From RPQJ01 sp963846315 (lineage in GTDB: Bacteria > Pseudomonadota > Gammaproteobacteria > Steroidobacterales > Steroidobacteraceae), in contig CAWJVM010000008.1 of NCBI GenBank assembly GCA_963846315.1, positions 1 through 64,000 of the forward strand: a DNA stretch of 64,000 bases, given 5' to 3'. A program made the position numbers and the translations under genes. Below are positions 7,238-15,121 of the stretch, one piece after another (position 1 is the first letter of the stretch; every line of letters begins with the position of its first letter). The notes under the pieces were generated by a model. That model was given only the letters and a program-made list of their open reading frames with translations. It searched no databases and had not been told where the DNA came from.

Positions 7238-9667
7238 TCAATCGAACGACAGTTCGGTGCGACTCATGATGTCGCGCCGCAGTTCGTCGCTGAGGTCGGC
7301 CCACATTGCGCTGTAGCCGGCCACGCGCACCATCAGACCCCGGTATTTCTCGGGGTGTGCATAGGCGTCCTCGAGCAGCTCGCGGCCAATCACGTTGAGC
7401 TGCATGTGCATGCCCCGGGCGAAGTAGGCCCGGGAGAGCGCGACGAGGTTCTCGACGCCGGTTCGGCCGGACAGGCTCGAAGGACAGAAGCGCAGGTTCA
7501 GCAGCGTGCCATTTGACATGCGCTGCTGATCGAGCTTGCCAGCGGAGTTGATGACGGCCGTCGGTCCCTTGACGTCATGCGAGCCGAGCGCCGTGTGCAC
7601 GGGCCCGAGGCAGTCTGAGAGAGGCTCGCGCGCCTTCCTGCCGTCCGGTGTGGCTGCCTGGACCAGGCCGAACGGAACGTTGGCGGAGACCGTGTACACG
7701 CCCGGCTGGTAGACGCCGCCGCGCGGGTTTGGTCGATCCTCGACGGCCGAGCAATACACGTCGGTTGCGTAACGCGCCAGGTCGTCGGCGTAGTCGTCGT
7801 CGTTGCCGTAGTGGTGCACCCTGTCGCCGTTCACGAGGTGGTAGAGGAGGTCGAATCCCTGCCAGTCGGCGCGCAGGGCCTGCATGAGCTCGGCAGCGGA
7901 GACCTTCCTGTCCTCGAAAACAAGCTGCTTGATGGTGGCGAGGCTATCGGCCACCGTGCCAACGCCGACCGCCTGCGGACCGGTGAAGTTGTAGACCGCG
8001 GCGCCGGTGCCGATGTCGCGGCCCTGTTCGGTGCAGCCCTGCACGAGCAGCGAGAGGTAGGGCAGTGGCTTCAGGTCGCGGTGCACCTCGTCCATGATGT
8101 CGGTGCTGCGTGCATGGACCTCCACCCAGTAGGCCATCTGCGTCTCGTAGGCCTTCTGCAGGTCCTCGAACGCTTGGAATTCCTCGAGGCGGCCGGTGGC
8201 CGGGCCGAGCCGGCCCAGCTGTTCCTGGCCGAGTGCGTAGCCGTCGTTCATGGCCATCTCGAGGACGCGCGCGATACTGAAGTACGCCGAGTCGTGCCAC
8301 CCGTACTCCTTGCCGGGCACGCTGAGCTCGACGCAACCGACGATCACATAGTTGCGGGCGTCCTCGGGCGCGATGCCGCGCTTCAGCATCGTCGGGATGA
8401 TCACCCGGTCGCTGAAGAGCTTCGGTTCGCCCGTGCCCATGCGCATCGCCTTGGCCACCTTGCGGGCGAACCAGCCGGCCGTGCCTTCGTGCATCCGCAC
8501 GGCGGTCCATGGGTTGCCGAGCCGCGTGTGGGCGATCATGTCGATGAAGGCCCCGGACAGCTCGTTGCTGGCGTCACGCCCCTCGGCGTCGATGCCACCC
8601 AGTGTCACCGTGGCCGTGCCGAGCCCACGCCCGCTGTTCGCCTGCGTGGTGAGCCAGTCGCGCAGCTTCATGAAGGACGAGTTCAGCACCGCGTGGCATT
8701 CGATCACCTGCTGCAGGAAATCACGCGTTGCGGTCCCCGACTCGAGGTCGCGCTGGTAGTACGGGTAGAGCAGCTGGTCGAGGCGACCCAGCGACACAGA
8801 GTGTCCGTTCGACTCGATCTGCACCAGGCTCCACGAGAAGTGCACGAGCTGGAATGCCTCCCAGAACGTCCGCGGCGGGTTCTCCGCGATCCAGGCGCAG
8901 TTGCTGGATATCGCGCGCAGTTCCTCGCGACGCTCACCTTGTGCGGCGCGGGCCTGCTCTGCGGCAAGCGTGGCGTAACGGCGAATGTAGTCGCTCGCTG
9001 CCGCGAGCGTGATGAGCTGCGCACGGTAGAAGATGCGCCTCTGTTCGGATTCCGGGTCCGTCGCATCGAGCGCATTGATGCGCGTCTCGACGTCGCGGCG
9101 CAGGCCGCCATAACCCAGTGCCAGCAACCGCGCGTAGTCCGGCACGAGATGGCCGACTCCCGCGACGTGATAGAGGCTGGTCGAGTACAGCATGATGCCC
9201 ATGAAGTCGCCCTTCATCTCTTCGGGCGTCATCCGCGCGAGCATCGCATCGGACAGCGTGCGGCCGCGCCAGTAATCCGCGATGCCAAGGAGATTCCGCT
9301 CGGTCTCGTCGCTGTAGTCGTATCGGTTGTGTGGCCGCTGCCGCATGGGCAACTCGCGCAACTCGTGCTCCAGCCACGAGTAGGAGAACTCCGGGTAGAT
9401 CGGGCAGGACTTCGGCGGTGCCGCGCTGTCACCCACGAGCAGCTGGTCGCGCACGATGTGCAGGGTCACGTTGCGCAGCACGTGTGCAAGCGCCTCGGCG
9501 ACCTTGATCGGTTGTGGCTCCTGTTCGTGCCGCCGATAGGCTTCCGTGACGAGCAGTGCCCGCTCGGCATCCACGGTGAACGGGCACTCGTCGAGGAACC
9601 AGTTGCGCAGACGGTTGATGCGCGGGATAGGGCGAGGGGTCGTCCACCACGCCCGACACGCCGACAC
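7238..9667 (-). CDS. Glycyl radical enzyme, glycerol/diol-dehydratase-like branch
   Basis: Glycyl radical enzyme, 809 aa from a GTG at 9667. Thiyl-radical Cys445 and general base Glu447 sit in IVGCVELS; the radical Gly784 sits in RVAGYSA near the C-terminus. The GCVE motif places it with the glycerol dehydratase / choline lyase / hydroxyproline dehydratase group rather than pyruvate formate-lyase (which has a Cys-Cys pair). The GKEYGWHDSAYF pocket strand does not identify a substrate to me. The reading frame upstream looks coding in another phase (ATG at 9749), suggesting the native N-terminus is about 30 residues longer and lost to a frameshift. Its activase follows directly and an AraC-type gene is divergent. 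Confidence 0.88.
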   Translation of the reverse strand: MSACRAWWTTPRPIPRINRLRNWFLDECPFTVDAERALLVTEAYRRHEQEPQPIKVAEALAHVLRNVTLHIVRDQLLVGDSAAPPKSCPIYPEFSYSWLEHELRELPMRQRPHNRYDYSDETERNLLGIADYWRGRTLSDAMLARMTPEEMKGDFMGIMLYSTSLYHVAGVGHLVPDYARLLALGYGGLRRDVETRINALDATDPESEQRRIFYRAQLITLAAASDYIRRYATLAAEQARAAQGERREELRAISSNCAWIAENPPRTFWEAFQLVHFSWSLVQIESNGHSVSLGRLDQLLYPYYQRDLESGTATRDFLQQVIECHAVLNSSFMKLRDWLTTQANSGRGLGTATVTLGGIDAEGRDASNELSGAFIDMIAHTRLGNPWTAVRMHEGTAGWFARKVAKAMRMGTGEPKLFSDRVIIPTMLKRGIAPEDARNYVIVGCVELSVPGKEYGWHDSAYFSIARVLEMAMNDGYALGQEQLGRLGPATGRLEEFQAFEDLQKAYETQMAYWVEVHARSTDIMDEVHRDLKPLPYLSLLVQGCTEQGRDIGTGAAVYNFTGPQAVGVGTVADSLATIKQLVFEDRKVSAAELMQALRADWQGFDLLYHLVNGDRVHHYGNDDDYADDLARYATDVYCSAVEDRPNPRGGVYQPGVYTVSANVPFGLVQAATPDGRKAREPLSDCLGPVHTALGSHDVKGPTAVINSAGKLDQQRMSNGTLLNLRFCPSSLSGRTGVENLVALSRAYFARGMHMQLNVIGRELLEDAYAHPEKYRGLMVRVAGYSAMWADLSDELRRDIMSRTELSFD

Positions 9668-9749
9668 CCCACTGATCCTCGTCGTGGCCCACCTGCGCCA
9701 GGGACGTCACGATCGACGTGGAAGCCATCCGTTCCGCTGCTGCTGCCAT

Positions 9750-9880
9750 CGCACTGCCCTCTGGGTCGCCTCACTCGCATAGAGCTTGCGGGCACGGGGG
9801 CATGCAAGTATTGCGAATTGGCGACAAAAAATTGTATTTTGCGACAAGTCTTCCTTTCGTAAAGTGAAGCGCACGCTGCC
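9750..9880. promoter_or_regulatory. Divergent control region, glycyl radical enzyme / AraC-type gene
   Basis: An AT-richer stretch in an otherwise GC-rich neighbourhood. The core GCGACA occurs at 9821-9826 and 9841-9846, exactly 20 bp apart, with a related TTGCGAATTG at 9811-9820. Same-face direct repeats about two helical turns apart are what AraC-family activators typically bind. That this is the regulator's operator is inference; no clear -10/-35 pair was assigned. Confidence 0.4.
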
Positions 9881-10922
9881 ATGACCCGCCGTATGCACAG
9901 GAACCCAGCGACGGGTGCCGGAATGGTACGGGCCGCGGGGCTACTGGGCTTTCGCCGGTTGGTCGAAGAGATCGGCGGTGACGCGGACGCGCTGTTGCGC
10001 GCCGCCGCCATCGGCCCACGCGCGCTGGACTCGCCGGACAGCCAGCTCCCGTATGCGGCGATGATCCGCTTGCTCGAGGATGCGGCAGTCCGGCTAGGTT
10101 GCCCAGACTTCGGGCTGCGGCTCGCAGCCTACCAGGACATCCGGATACTGGGCCCGGCCGCGATGATCGGCCTGTACTCCGATACCGTCGGCGAGTGCCT
10201 GAAGGCCATCGGCACTTACTTTCTACGCGCACGCGACGGGCGGTGCCGTCGGGCTCGCGGGCGCTGGGGCGACCTCGTGTGACGTCACGTTCGAGATCCT
10301 GATCCCGGGCCTGCACGCCAAGCGCCAGATCAACGAGCTGAGCCTCAGCATCGGGCAGGCGCTCCTCGAGATGATCATTGCACCGGGCTTCCGCTCGGAA
10401 CGGGTGCAGTTCACCCATCGCCAGCCGTCCGACGTCACTCCGCTGAAGAAACGCTTCGGGCCGCATCTCGAGTTCGACACGCCGGTCAACGCCATCGCGA
10501 TTCCCCGGGATGTTCTCAGTCGGCCCGTGGCGACCTCCAATGCGGTCTTCCGACAAGTCGCTGTTCAGTACGTTCACGAGCACGTGAGCACGGCCGAGCA
10601 CGACCGCGCGCGGCATGTCGAACTGCTCGCCCACCAGTTGTTACCCACCGGTCGCTGCACGCTGCGAGTCGTCTCCGAGGTGCTCGCCCTGCATCCGCGG
10701 AGCCTGCAACGCGAACTGCAAGTGCTCGGCACGGACTTTCGCAGCATCCTGGACAAGGTCCGCCGCGACCTGGTGACCGACTACCTGCGCGACACCGACG
10801 CCAGTCTCGGCAGAGTCGCAGCCATGCTGGGCTACGGTGACCAGGCGGCGTTCACCAATGCCTTCAGTCGCTGGTTCGGTATGCCTCCGCGCGCTTGGCG
10901 GATGCGCGAGAGCCATCGATAA
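9881..10922 (+). pseudogene. AraC-family transcriptional regulator, frameshifted
   Basis: Two frames together make a normal-length (about 347 aa) AraC-type regulator with an arabinose-binding-like N-terminal domain and a C-terminal double helix-turn-helix. Frame 2 encodes residues up to AIGTYF near 10222. The homologous continuation (HATGGAVGL, then FEILIPGLHAKRQ) is in frame 3 from about 10224 and runs to the stop at 10922, ending in the HTH segment GYGDQAAFTNAFSRWFG. Frame 2 itself stops at 10282. One single-base indel near 10215-10230 explains this. It is either real decay or an assembly error. It is divergent from the glycyl radical enzyme and presumably controlled it. Confidence 0.8.
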
Positions 10923-10969
10923 GCGGCACGCTTACCCTGGCCCTGGCCGTCTCGCCCCATTCGGGAATG

Positions 10970-11044
10970 ACCGCTTCCGGGAAGTTGTCGCTGCGCTCTT
11001 GAAGGACCGCTCGTGGCCGACTCTACGCGTAGACGAGTGTCCGC
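10970..11044. repeat. Degenerate palindromic repeat, copy 1
   Basis: The 40-bp unit at 11005-11044 matches 11862-11901 at 33 of 40 positions in the same orientation. Its centre TCTACGCGTAGA (11022-11033) is a perfect 12-bp palindrome, and outer CTCGT/ACGAG arms extend it. A related TGACCGCTTCCGG lies just upstream near 10970. It sits just past the 3' end of the two orphan genes. Confidence 0.6.
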
Positions 11045-11121
11045 TTCCTCTTGGGTCCGCGCAACGATCGAGACCTGGTCTCCGAAGCAGCCGGTCATCG
11101 GGGAATGTCGACCCACAGCCG

Positions 11122-11445
11122 TCATTCGACGGCCGCCCGCGATTGGAGCCCTAGCCGGCCTGCAGTCAGGTTCCGCTCGGCCACGAGCCGCCGGACTGCC
11201 TCGTGTCGATCATCTAGCGCCTCACTGAAAAATAGTGGCTCCAAGGCTGCAATCCGAATTCGAGCCGCCTCAATAGGTGGTTCTGGATGTTCCCAAGATA
11301 TGAAATCGTCCCATTCCAGTTCGTAACCTAACTTGTCGTCGAGAAAGCGATCAATCAACTGGACGAGTTCAAGCTGAGTGCCGACGCGATCCTCCCGGAG
11401 GTGAACCCGCGACGATTGGCGAAGCCATTGGCGAAATGTCGTCAT
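11122..11445 (-). CDS. Hypothetical protein (orphan island, gene 2)
   Basis: A 107-aa soluble, acidic/arginine-rich protein that I do not recognise. It contains DRFLDDKLGYELEW at about residues 32-45, echoing DRWLYDELGYE at the C-terminus of the neighbouring upstream product; the two may share a short module. There is no signal peptide or membrane segment. No convincing ribosome site precedes the ATG, so it may rely on readthrough from the upstream gene 40 bp away. Base composition is visibly less GC-rich than the surroundings, suggesting transfer. Size and pairing would suit an immunity-type protein, but nothing proves it. Confidence 0.55.
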   Translation of the reverse strand: MTTFRQWLRQSSRVHLREDRVGTQLELVQLIDRFLDDKLGYELEWDDFISWEHPEPPIEAARIRIAALEPLFFSEALDDRHEAVRRLVAERNLTAGRLGLQSRAAVE

Positions 11446-11485
11446 TTGGTAAAGATTTCAGAGGCGGCTAACGACCCAGACTCAT

Positions 11486-11833
11486 TCATTCAAGGCTCGT
11501 CTTCCGTTCGTAGCCCAATTCATCGTATAGCCAGCGGTCGAAGTACTTTCGACGCGTGGGCTGATCGTCGCCCAGTTCCAGCCATTCGCGCGACGCCCGC
11601 CGCATCGATTCGAGAGCCTGGACCTTCTCTGCCGGTTTGCATTCGACCCAGTCCGTCAAAGCACCCCAGAGGAGCCACAGCGCCCAGAATTCTTCGTGCC
11701 GCTCCGCGCGCTCAAATGCTGCTGACCATACACGCAGTCCTGCGTCGTACGGTTCGGCGGAGCCATCGACAATGGTGCGAAGTTCGCTCCGGATGACTTC
11801 CTCGTCGACAGGCGGCAGCAGTGCGTCGCTCAA
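11486..11833 (-). CDS. Hypothetical protein (orphan island, gene 1)
   Basis: A 115-aa unrecognised protein, predicted soluble and helical, with a tryptophan-rich centre (WALWLLWGALTDW). The start is set at a TTG at 11833 because GGAGG lies four bases upstream; an in-frame ATG at 11908 would add 25 residues of unconvincing, cysteine-rich sequence that runs through the repeat copy at 11862. The C-terminal DRWLYDELGYE resembles an internal segment of the next gene. It is first of a two-gene minus-strand unit flanked by 40-bp direct repeats. Confidence 0.55.
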   Translation of the reverse strand: MSDALLPPVDEEVIRSELRTIVDGSAEPYDAGLRVWSAAFERAERHEEFWALWLLWGALTDWVECKPAEKVQALESMRRASREWLELGDDQPTRRKYFDRWLYDELGYERKTSLE

Positions 11834-11861
11834 GGAACCTCCGGTTCCACAACCATCGACT

Positions 11862-11901
11862 GTCCGTTCGTGGCCGATTTTACGCCTACACGAATGTCCG
11901 C
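11862..11901. repeat. Degenerate palindromic repeat, copy 2
   Basis: This 40-bp unit is a direct repeat of 11005-11044 (33 of 40 identical; shared TCGTGGCCGA and TGTCCGC). Its central palindrome is imperfect here. It lies immediately upstream of the two-gene orphan island, so the island is bracketed by like-oriented copies. Confidence 0.6.
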
Positions 11902-12071
11902 AGACCACGTCACGTCAGCAGCATCCGACCAACGCTCGCCGACATCAATATCCGCTCCACCGCATCCCGCGACGAATTCGGCTCGAATCTGTGACGCGTA
12001 TCCGTCTGGGCCTCGCGCGGCTGCGGTAGTTTCCTGCGTCCTGTATCGCGAACACGAGGGGAACTCATCCA

Positions 12072-12485
12072 ATGGCGGCTGCACACGATCTCGTTTCCGA
12101 GCGGACCTCGATCCTTGGACCGACCCTGCGCTTCAAAGGCGAGCTGTCCACCGCCGACGAGCTGGTGATTCACGGTCAGGTCGAAGGCACCGTGGGACCC
12201 GCACCGAAAGTGACGATCGGCCCCGAGGCCCACGTCAAGGCAAGCGTGACCGCGGACGTGATCATCGTCGAAGGCCAGGTCGAAGGCGACCTGACGGCTG
12301 GGGTGTCGATCACCGTGCAGCCCAAGGCTCGCGTGCGTGGCAACCTCGAAGCGCCGGTCATCAACATCGCCGAAGGCGCGACATTCAACGGCGGCATCAA
12401 GATGGAGCCCCGCGCGGCCGCGGCCAGTACCCTTCCGGGTCGCACTCGAGAGGCGAGCCCGGTCCGCACCGGCACGGCCAACTGA
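12072..12485 (+). CDS. Bactofilin (first of a pair)
   Basis: Polymer-forming cytoskeletal protein, 137 aa. After a short N-terminal tail, residues about 15-112 form a right-handed beta-helix of repeated hydrophobic-strand/Gly turns (HGQVEGTV, EGQVEGDL, RGNLEAPV), the bactofilin fold; the tails are disordered and Ala/Thr/Arg-rich. Bactofilins assemble without nucleotide and position cell-wall or motility enzymes at the membrane. GAGGGG precedes the ATG. A second bactofilin starts 19 bp after its stop, so they are an operon and may copolymerise. No adjacent peptidase or wall gene shows which process they serve. Confidence 0.9.
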   Translation: MAAAHDLVSERTSILGPTLRFKGELSTADELVIHGQVEGTVGPAPKVTIGPEAHVKASVTADVIIVEGQVEGDLTAGVSITVQPKARVRGNLEAPVINIAEGATFNGGIKMEPRAAAASTLPGRTREASPVRTGTAN

Positions 12486-12504
12486 GCACAGGGAGGAGGC
12501 CGAG

Positions 12505-13062
12505 ATGTGGAAACGCGAACGCGCCGAACCGATCGATCTTGAGCACGTCCTGACCGAGTCGCCGGCCCTGGTGGCGCCCGTCTCGCGCCCGGTCATGCCA
12601 CCGTCGGCACCTCCCGTCGAGGTCCCGACGCCGCGCGCGACGGCGCCCAAGGGCTCGACCCTGGGGGCAACCTTGCGCTTCAAAGGCGATCTGGTCGCCG
12701 ACGAGGATCTCGTCGTTCAGGGGCAGATTGAGGGAACCATCCTGCACTCCCGCAGCCTCACGATCGGCGCGCAGGGTCGGGTACACGGCGACATCCGCGC
12801 CCGGCGGATCATCGTCGAGGGCTCGGTCGAGGGGAACCTTTTCGCACTCGAGCGAGCGAGCCTGCGGCCCGGCGCGACCGTCCGCGGTGACATCTTCGCG
12901 GCCGAGGTCGTCATCGACGAGGGCGCATGCCTGAACGGCCGCATCGATATGGACAACGCACCCGCCGTCCCCACCATCAAGGTCCCGCAGCCCGACTCGA
13001 CCGAGCCTGTCATCAGCGAACTGTCCTCTCCGCAAGCCGACGCGTTGCTGCGCGGTACTTGA
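12505..13062 (+). CDS. Bactofilin (second of a pair)
   Basis: Second bactofilin, 185 aa. The start at 12505 is supported by AGGAGG seven bases upstream; the frame is open further 5' but overlaps the preceding gene. The N-terminal ~55 residues are charged then Pro/Ala-rich (a probable linker), followed by the beta-helix core from GSTLGATLRFKG (about 50) to LNGRIDMD (about 150), with repeats QGQIEGTI, HGDIRARR, EGSVEGNL and RGDIFAAE. It is longer at both ends than its upstream partner, suggesting that the tails carry the functional difference. Confidence 0.9.
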   Translation: MWKRERAEPIDLEHVLTESPALVAPVSRPVMPPSAPPVEVPTPRATAPKGSTLGATLRFKGDLVADEDLVVQGQIEGTILHSRSLTIGAQGRVHGDIRARRIIVEGSVEGNLFALERASLRPGATVRGDIFAAEVVIDEGACLNGRIDMDNAPAVPTIKVPQPDSTEPVISELSSPQADALLRGT

Positions 13063-13318
13063 GCACGGTCCACGCTAACGCCCGAGTGAACGCGCGGACG
13101 TTGCCAGCCCGGACAACACCGCGATCACCACCTGACCCGCCCGCGTACTGAAAGCAGCCGGTCAACGGTGGAAGGCGACCCAGCACAGCTTTCGCGGCGT
13201 CGCCGAATGCCACCTTGCGATGAATGACCGCGGGCGACAAGAAAGCGACGGTAAAAAATGATGCTGCCATCGAAACAAGGAACAGGACCGCACTTACCAG
13301 CATCTCGTTTGCGCTCAC
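13013..13318 (-). CDS. Possible small membrane protein
   Basis: A 101-aa frame starting at a GTG with GGAAGGCAGG just upstream and a plausible -10 (TAGTAT) further out. The first 40 residues read as one membrane helix followed by positive charge (SAVLFLVSMAASFFTVAFL then HRK). The C-terminal half is arginine-rich, of poor coding character, and overlaps the end of the bactofilin gene on the other strand, so either the real protein is shorter or this is not a gene. I do not recognise it. Confidence 0.3.
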   Translation of the reverse strand: MSANEMLVSAVLFLVSMAASFFTVAFLSPAVIHRKVAFGDAAKAVLGRLPPLTGCFQYAGGSGGDRGVVRAGNVRAFTRALAWTVLKYRAATRRLAERTVR

Positions 13319-13762
13319 CCTGCCTTCCTTTTTCTAATACTAGATACACGCGATCGATTGCCGCGGCCCCGTCGCAAAAGACCGCTTCTGGCCGAACTCG
13401 GCCGGTCGAGTCCGCTGGCAGCAAACCCGCAAGCACGGAGTGGAACGCGCGGACAGGCGGGCGCACTGACTCCACACCTTCCGTCGGCTCGACGCGAGTC
13501 CGCAGCCGTGGGTGACGTTGCGCCACCCAACGCTACATGCGCCGTGCGATGTTTTCGGGCTCGGCCGAAAACGAGCCCAGGCGCCGAGTCTCAAGCGGTC
13601 GATCCGGTACCTTTTGCCGAGCGCGTGTCTGCCTTTCCAAGCTCGGCGAAAGGTACCGGATCGACCGCCTGTGCTGCTCCGCCCGGGGCTGACTACGGGC
13701 AGACCGCAGCTTCTTAGCCACGGCCCGCAGGTTCGCGTGGCGAAGCGACTGCGCCGGGGCGG
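13319..13762. other. Intergenic stretch rich in dyad symmetry
   Basis: No supportable gene between the possible small protein and the 3' end of accC. It holds a third, diverged copy of the palindromic repeat (13380-13415: GACCGCT, TGGCCGA and TCCGC preserved), a small dyad GTTTTCGG/CCGAAAAC near 13551-13572, and the large 28-bp inverted repeat at 13595-13668. Confidence 0.5.
13595..13668. repeat. Large inverted repeat (28-bp arms, 18-nt loop)
   Basis: The left arm 13595-13622 and right arm 13641-13668 are reverse complements with a single mismatch; the arms include GGTACC and end GCCGAGC/GCTCGGC. It lies 95 bp beyond the accC stop on the accC transcript. There is no T-run on either side, so it is not a standard intrinsic terminator. 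It could stabilise the 3' end of the aroQ-accBC message or be a mobile REP/MITE-like element. Confidence 0.75.
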
Positions 13763-15106
13763 CTACTTGAGCCCGAGCCGACGCTCGAGGTAGTGGATGT
13801 CCGTGCCGCCCGCCCGGAACGCCGCGTGCTGGAAAATCTCCTGGTGCAGCGCCGTATTGGTCTTGATGCCTTCCACCACGATCTCGTTCAGCGCGTTGCG
13901 CATGCGCGCGATCGCGGTGTCGCGATCCTCGCCGTGGGCGATGACCTTGGCAACCAAGGAGTCGTAATACGGCGGCACGTTGTAGCCCGTATAGAGGTGG
14001 CTGTCGACGCGAATGCCCGGCCCCCCCGGCGCGTGCCAGAGCTTCACCGGGCCCGGCGACGGCATGAACGTCTTCGGATCTTCCGCGTTGATGCGGCACT
14101 CGATCGCGTGGCCGCGGATCTGCACGTCATCCTGGGTCCACGGCAGGCGTTCGCCATCGGCGAGCCGCAGCTGTGCCTTGACCAGGTCGATGCCTGTGAT
14201 CAGTTCGGTCACCGGGTGCTCGACCTGGATGCGGGTGTTCATCTCGATGAAATAGAACTCGTCGTCCTGGTACAGGAACTCGAGCGTGCCCGCGCTCCGA
14301 TACCCGATCTCGGCGCAGGCCGCCGCGCAACGCTCGCTCATCGCGCGCCGCTGCTTGGCCGACAGGCCGGGGGCCGGCGCTTCCTCGATGATCTTCTGGT
14401 GACGTCGCTGCATGGAGCAGTCGCGCTCGCCCAGGCAGATCACGTTGCCGTAATGGTCGGCGAGTACCTGGAACTCGATGTGGCGCGGCTTCTCCAGGAA
14501 TTTTTCCATGTAGACCTGGTCGTTGCCGAACGCCGCCAGCGCTTCGGCCTTGGTCACGCCCACGGAATGGACCAGCGTCGCGTCGCTGTGTACCACACGC
14601 ATGCCGCGACCGCCGCCGCCGCCGGACGCCTTGATGATGACCGGGTAGCCGATGTCGTTCGCGATACGGAACAGTTCGTCGGGATCCGGGCCCAGGGGCC
14701 CGTCGGAGCCCGGTACGCAGGGCACGCCCGCGGCCTTCATCGTCTTGATCGCCGAGACCTTGTCGCCCATCAGGCGGATGGTCTCGGGCCGCGGGCCGAT
14801 GAACTTGAAGCCGCTTTTCTCTACCCGTTCGGCGAAGTCCGCATTCTCGGACAAGAAGCCGTAACCCGGGTGGACCGCGACCGAATCGGTCACTTCGGCC
14901 GCACTGATGATCGCCGGCATGCTGAGGTAGCTGTCGCGCGAATTCGGCGGACCGATGCAGACCGTCTCATCCGCGAGCAGCACGTGCTTGAGATTGCGGT
15001 CGGCCGTGGAATGCACGGCCACGGTCTTGATCCCCAGCTCGCGGCATGCGCGGAGGATTCGAAGTGCGATCTCGCCGCGGTTGGCGATGACGACTTTCTC
15101 GAGCAT
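13763..15106 (-). CDS. accC: Biotin carboxylase subunit of acetyl-CoA carboxylase
   Basis: ATP-grasp enzyme, 447 aa, the normal family length, that carboxylates biotin on AccB in the first step of fatty acid synthesis. Visible are the N-terminal nucleotide-fold VVIANRGEIALRI, the glycine-rich ATP loop KASGGGGGRGM, the catalytic EMNTRIQVEHPVTE segment (Glu and Arg of the active site) and the conserved AIECRINAEDP. It follows accB by 15 bp on the same strand, the usual order, forming aroQ-accB-accC. The carboxyltransferase subunits are not in this window. Confidence 0.97.
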   Translation of the reverse strand: MLEKVVIANRGEIALRILRACRELGIKTVAVHSTADRNLKHVLLADETVCIGPPNSRDSYLSMPAIISAAEVTDSVAVHPGYGFLSENADFAERVEKSGFKFIGPRPETIRLMGDKVSAIKTMKAAGVPCVPGSDGPLGPDPDELFRIANDIGYPVIIKASGGGGGRGMRVVHSDATLVHSVGVTKAEALAAFGNDQVYMEKFLEKPRHIEFQVLADHYGNVICLGERDCSMQRRHQKIIEEAPAPGLSAKQRRAMSERCAAACAEIGYRSAGTLEFLYQDDEFYFIEMNTRIQVEHPVTELITGIDLVKAQLRLADGERLPWTQDDVQIRGHAIECRINAEDPKTFMPSPGPVKLWHAPGGPGIRVDSHLYTGYNVPPYYDSLVAKVIAHGEDRDTAIARMRNALNEIVVEGIKTNTALHQEIFQHAAFRAGGTDIHYLERRLGLK

Positions 15107-15121
15107 CGGGGCGGCGCTCGG

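Noticed and set aside
11005..11901. Integron attC sites around the orphan genes
   Set aside because: No GTTRRRY/RYYYAAC core sites; the repeats are simple degenerate palindromes.
12337..12504. Earlier start of the second bactofilin at 12337
   Set aside because: It would overlap the first bactofilin by 150 bp; AGGAGG before 12505 decides the start.
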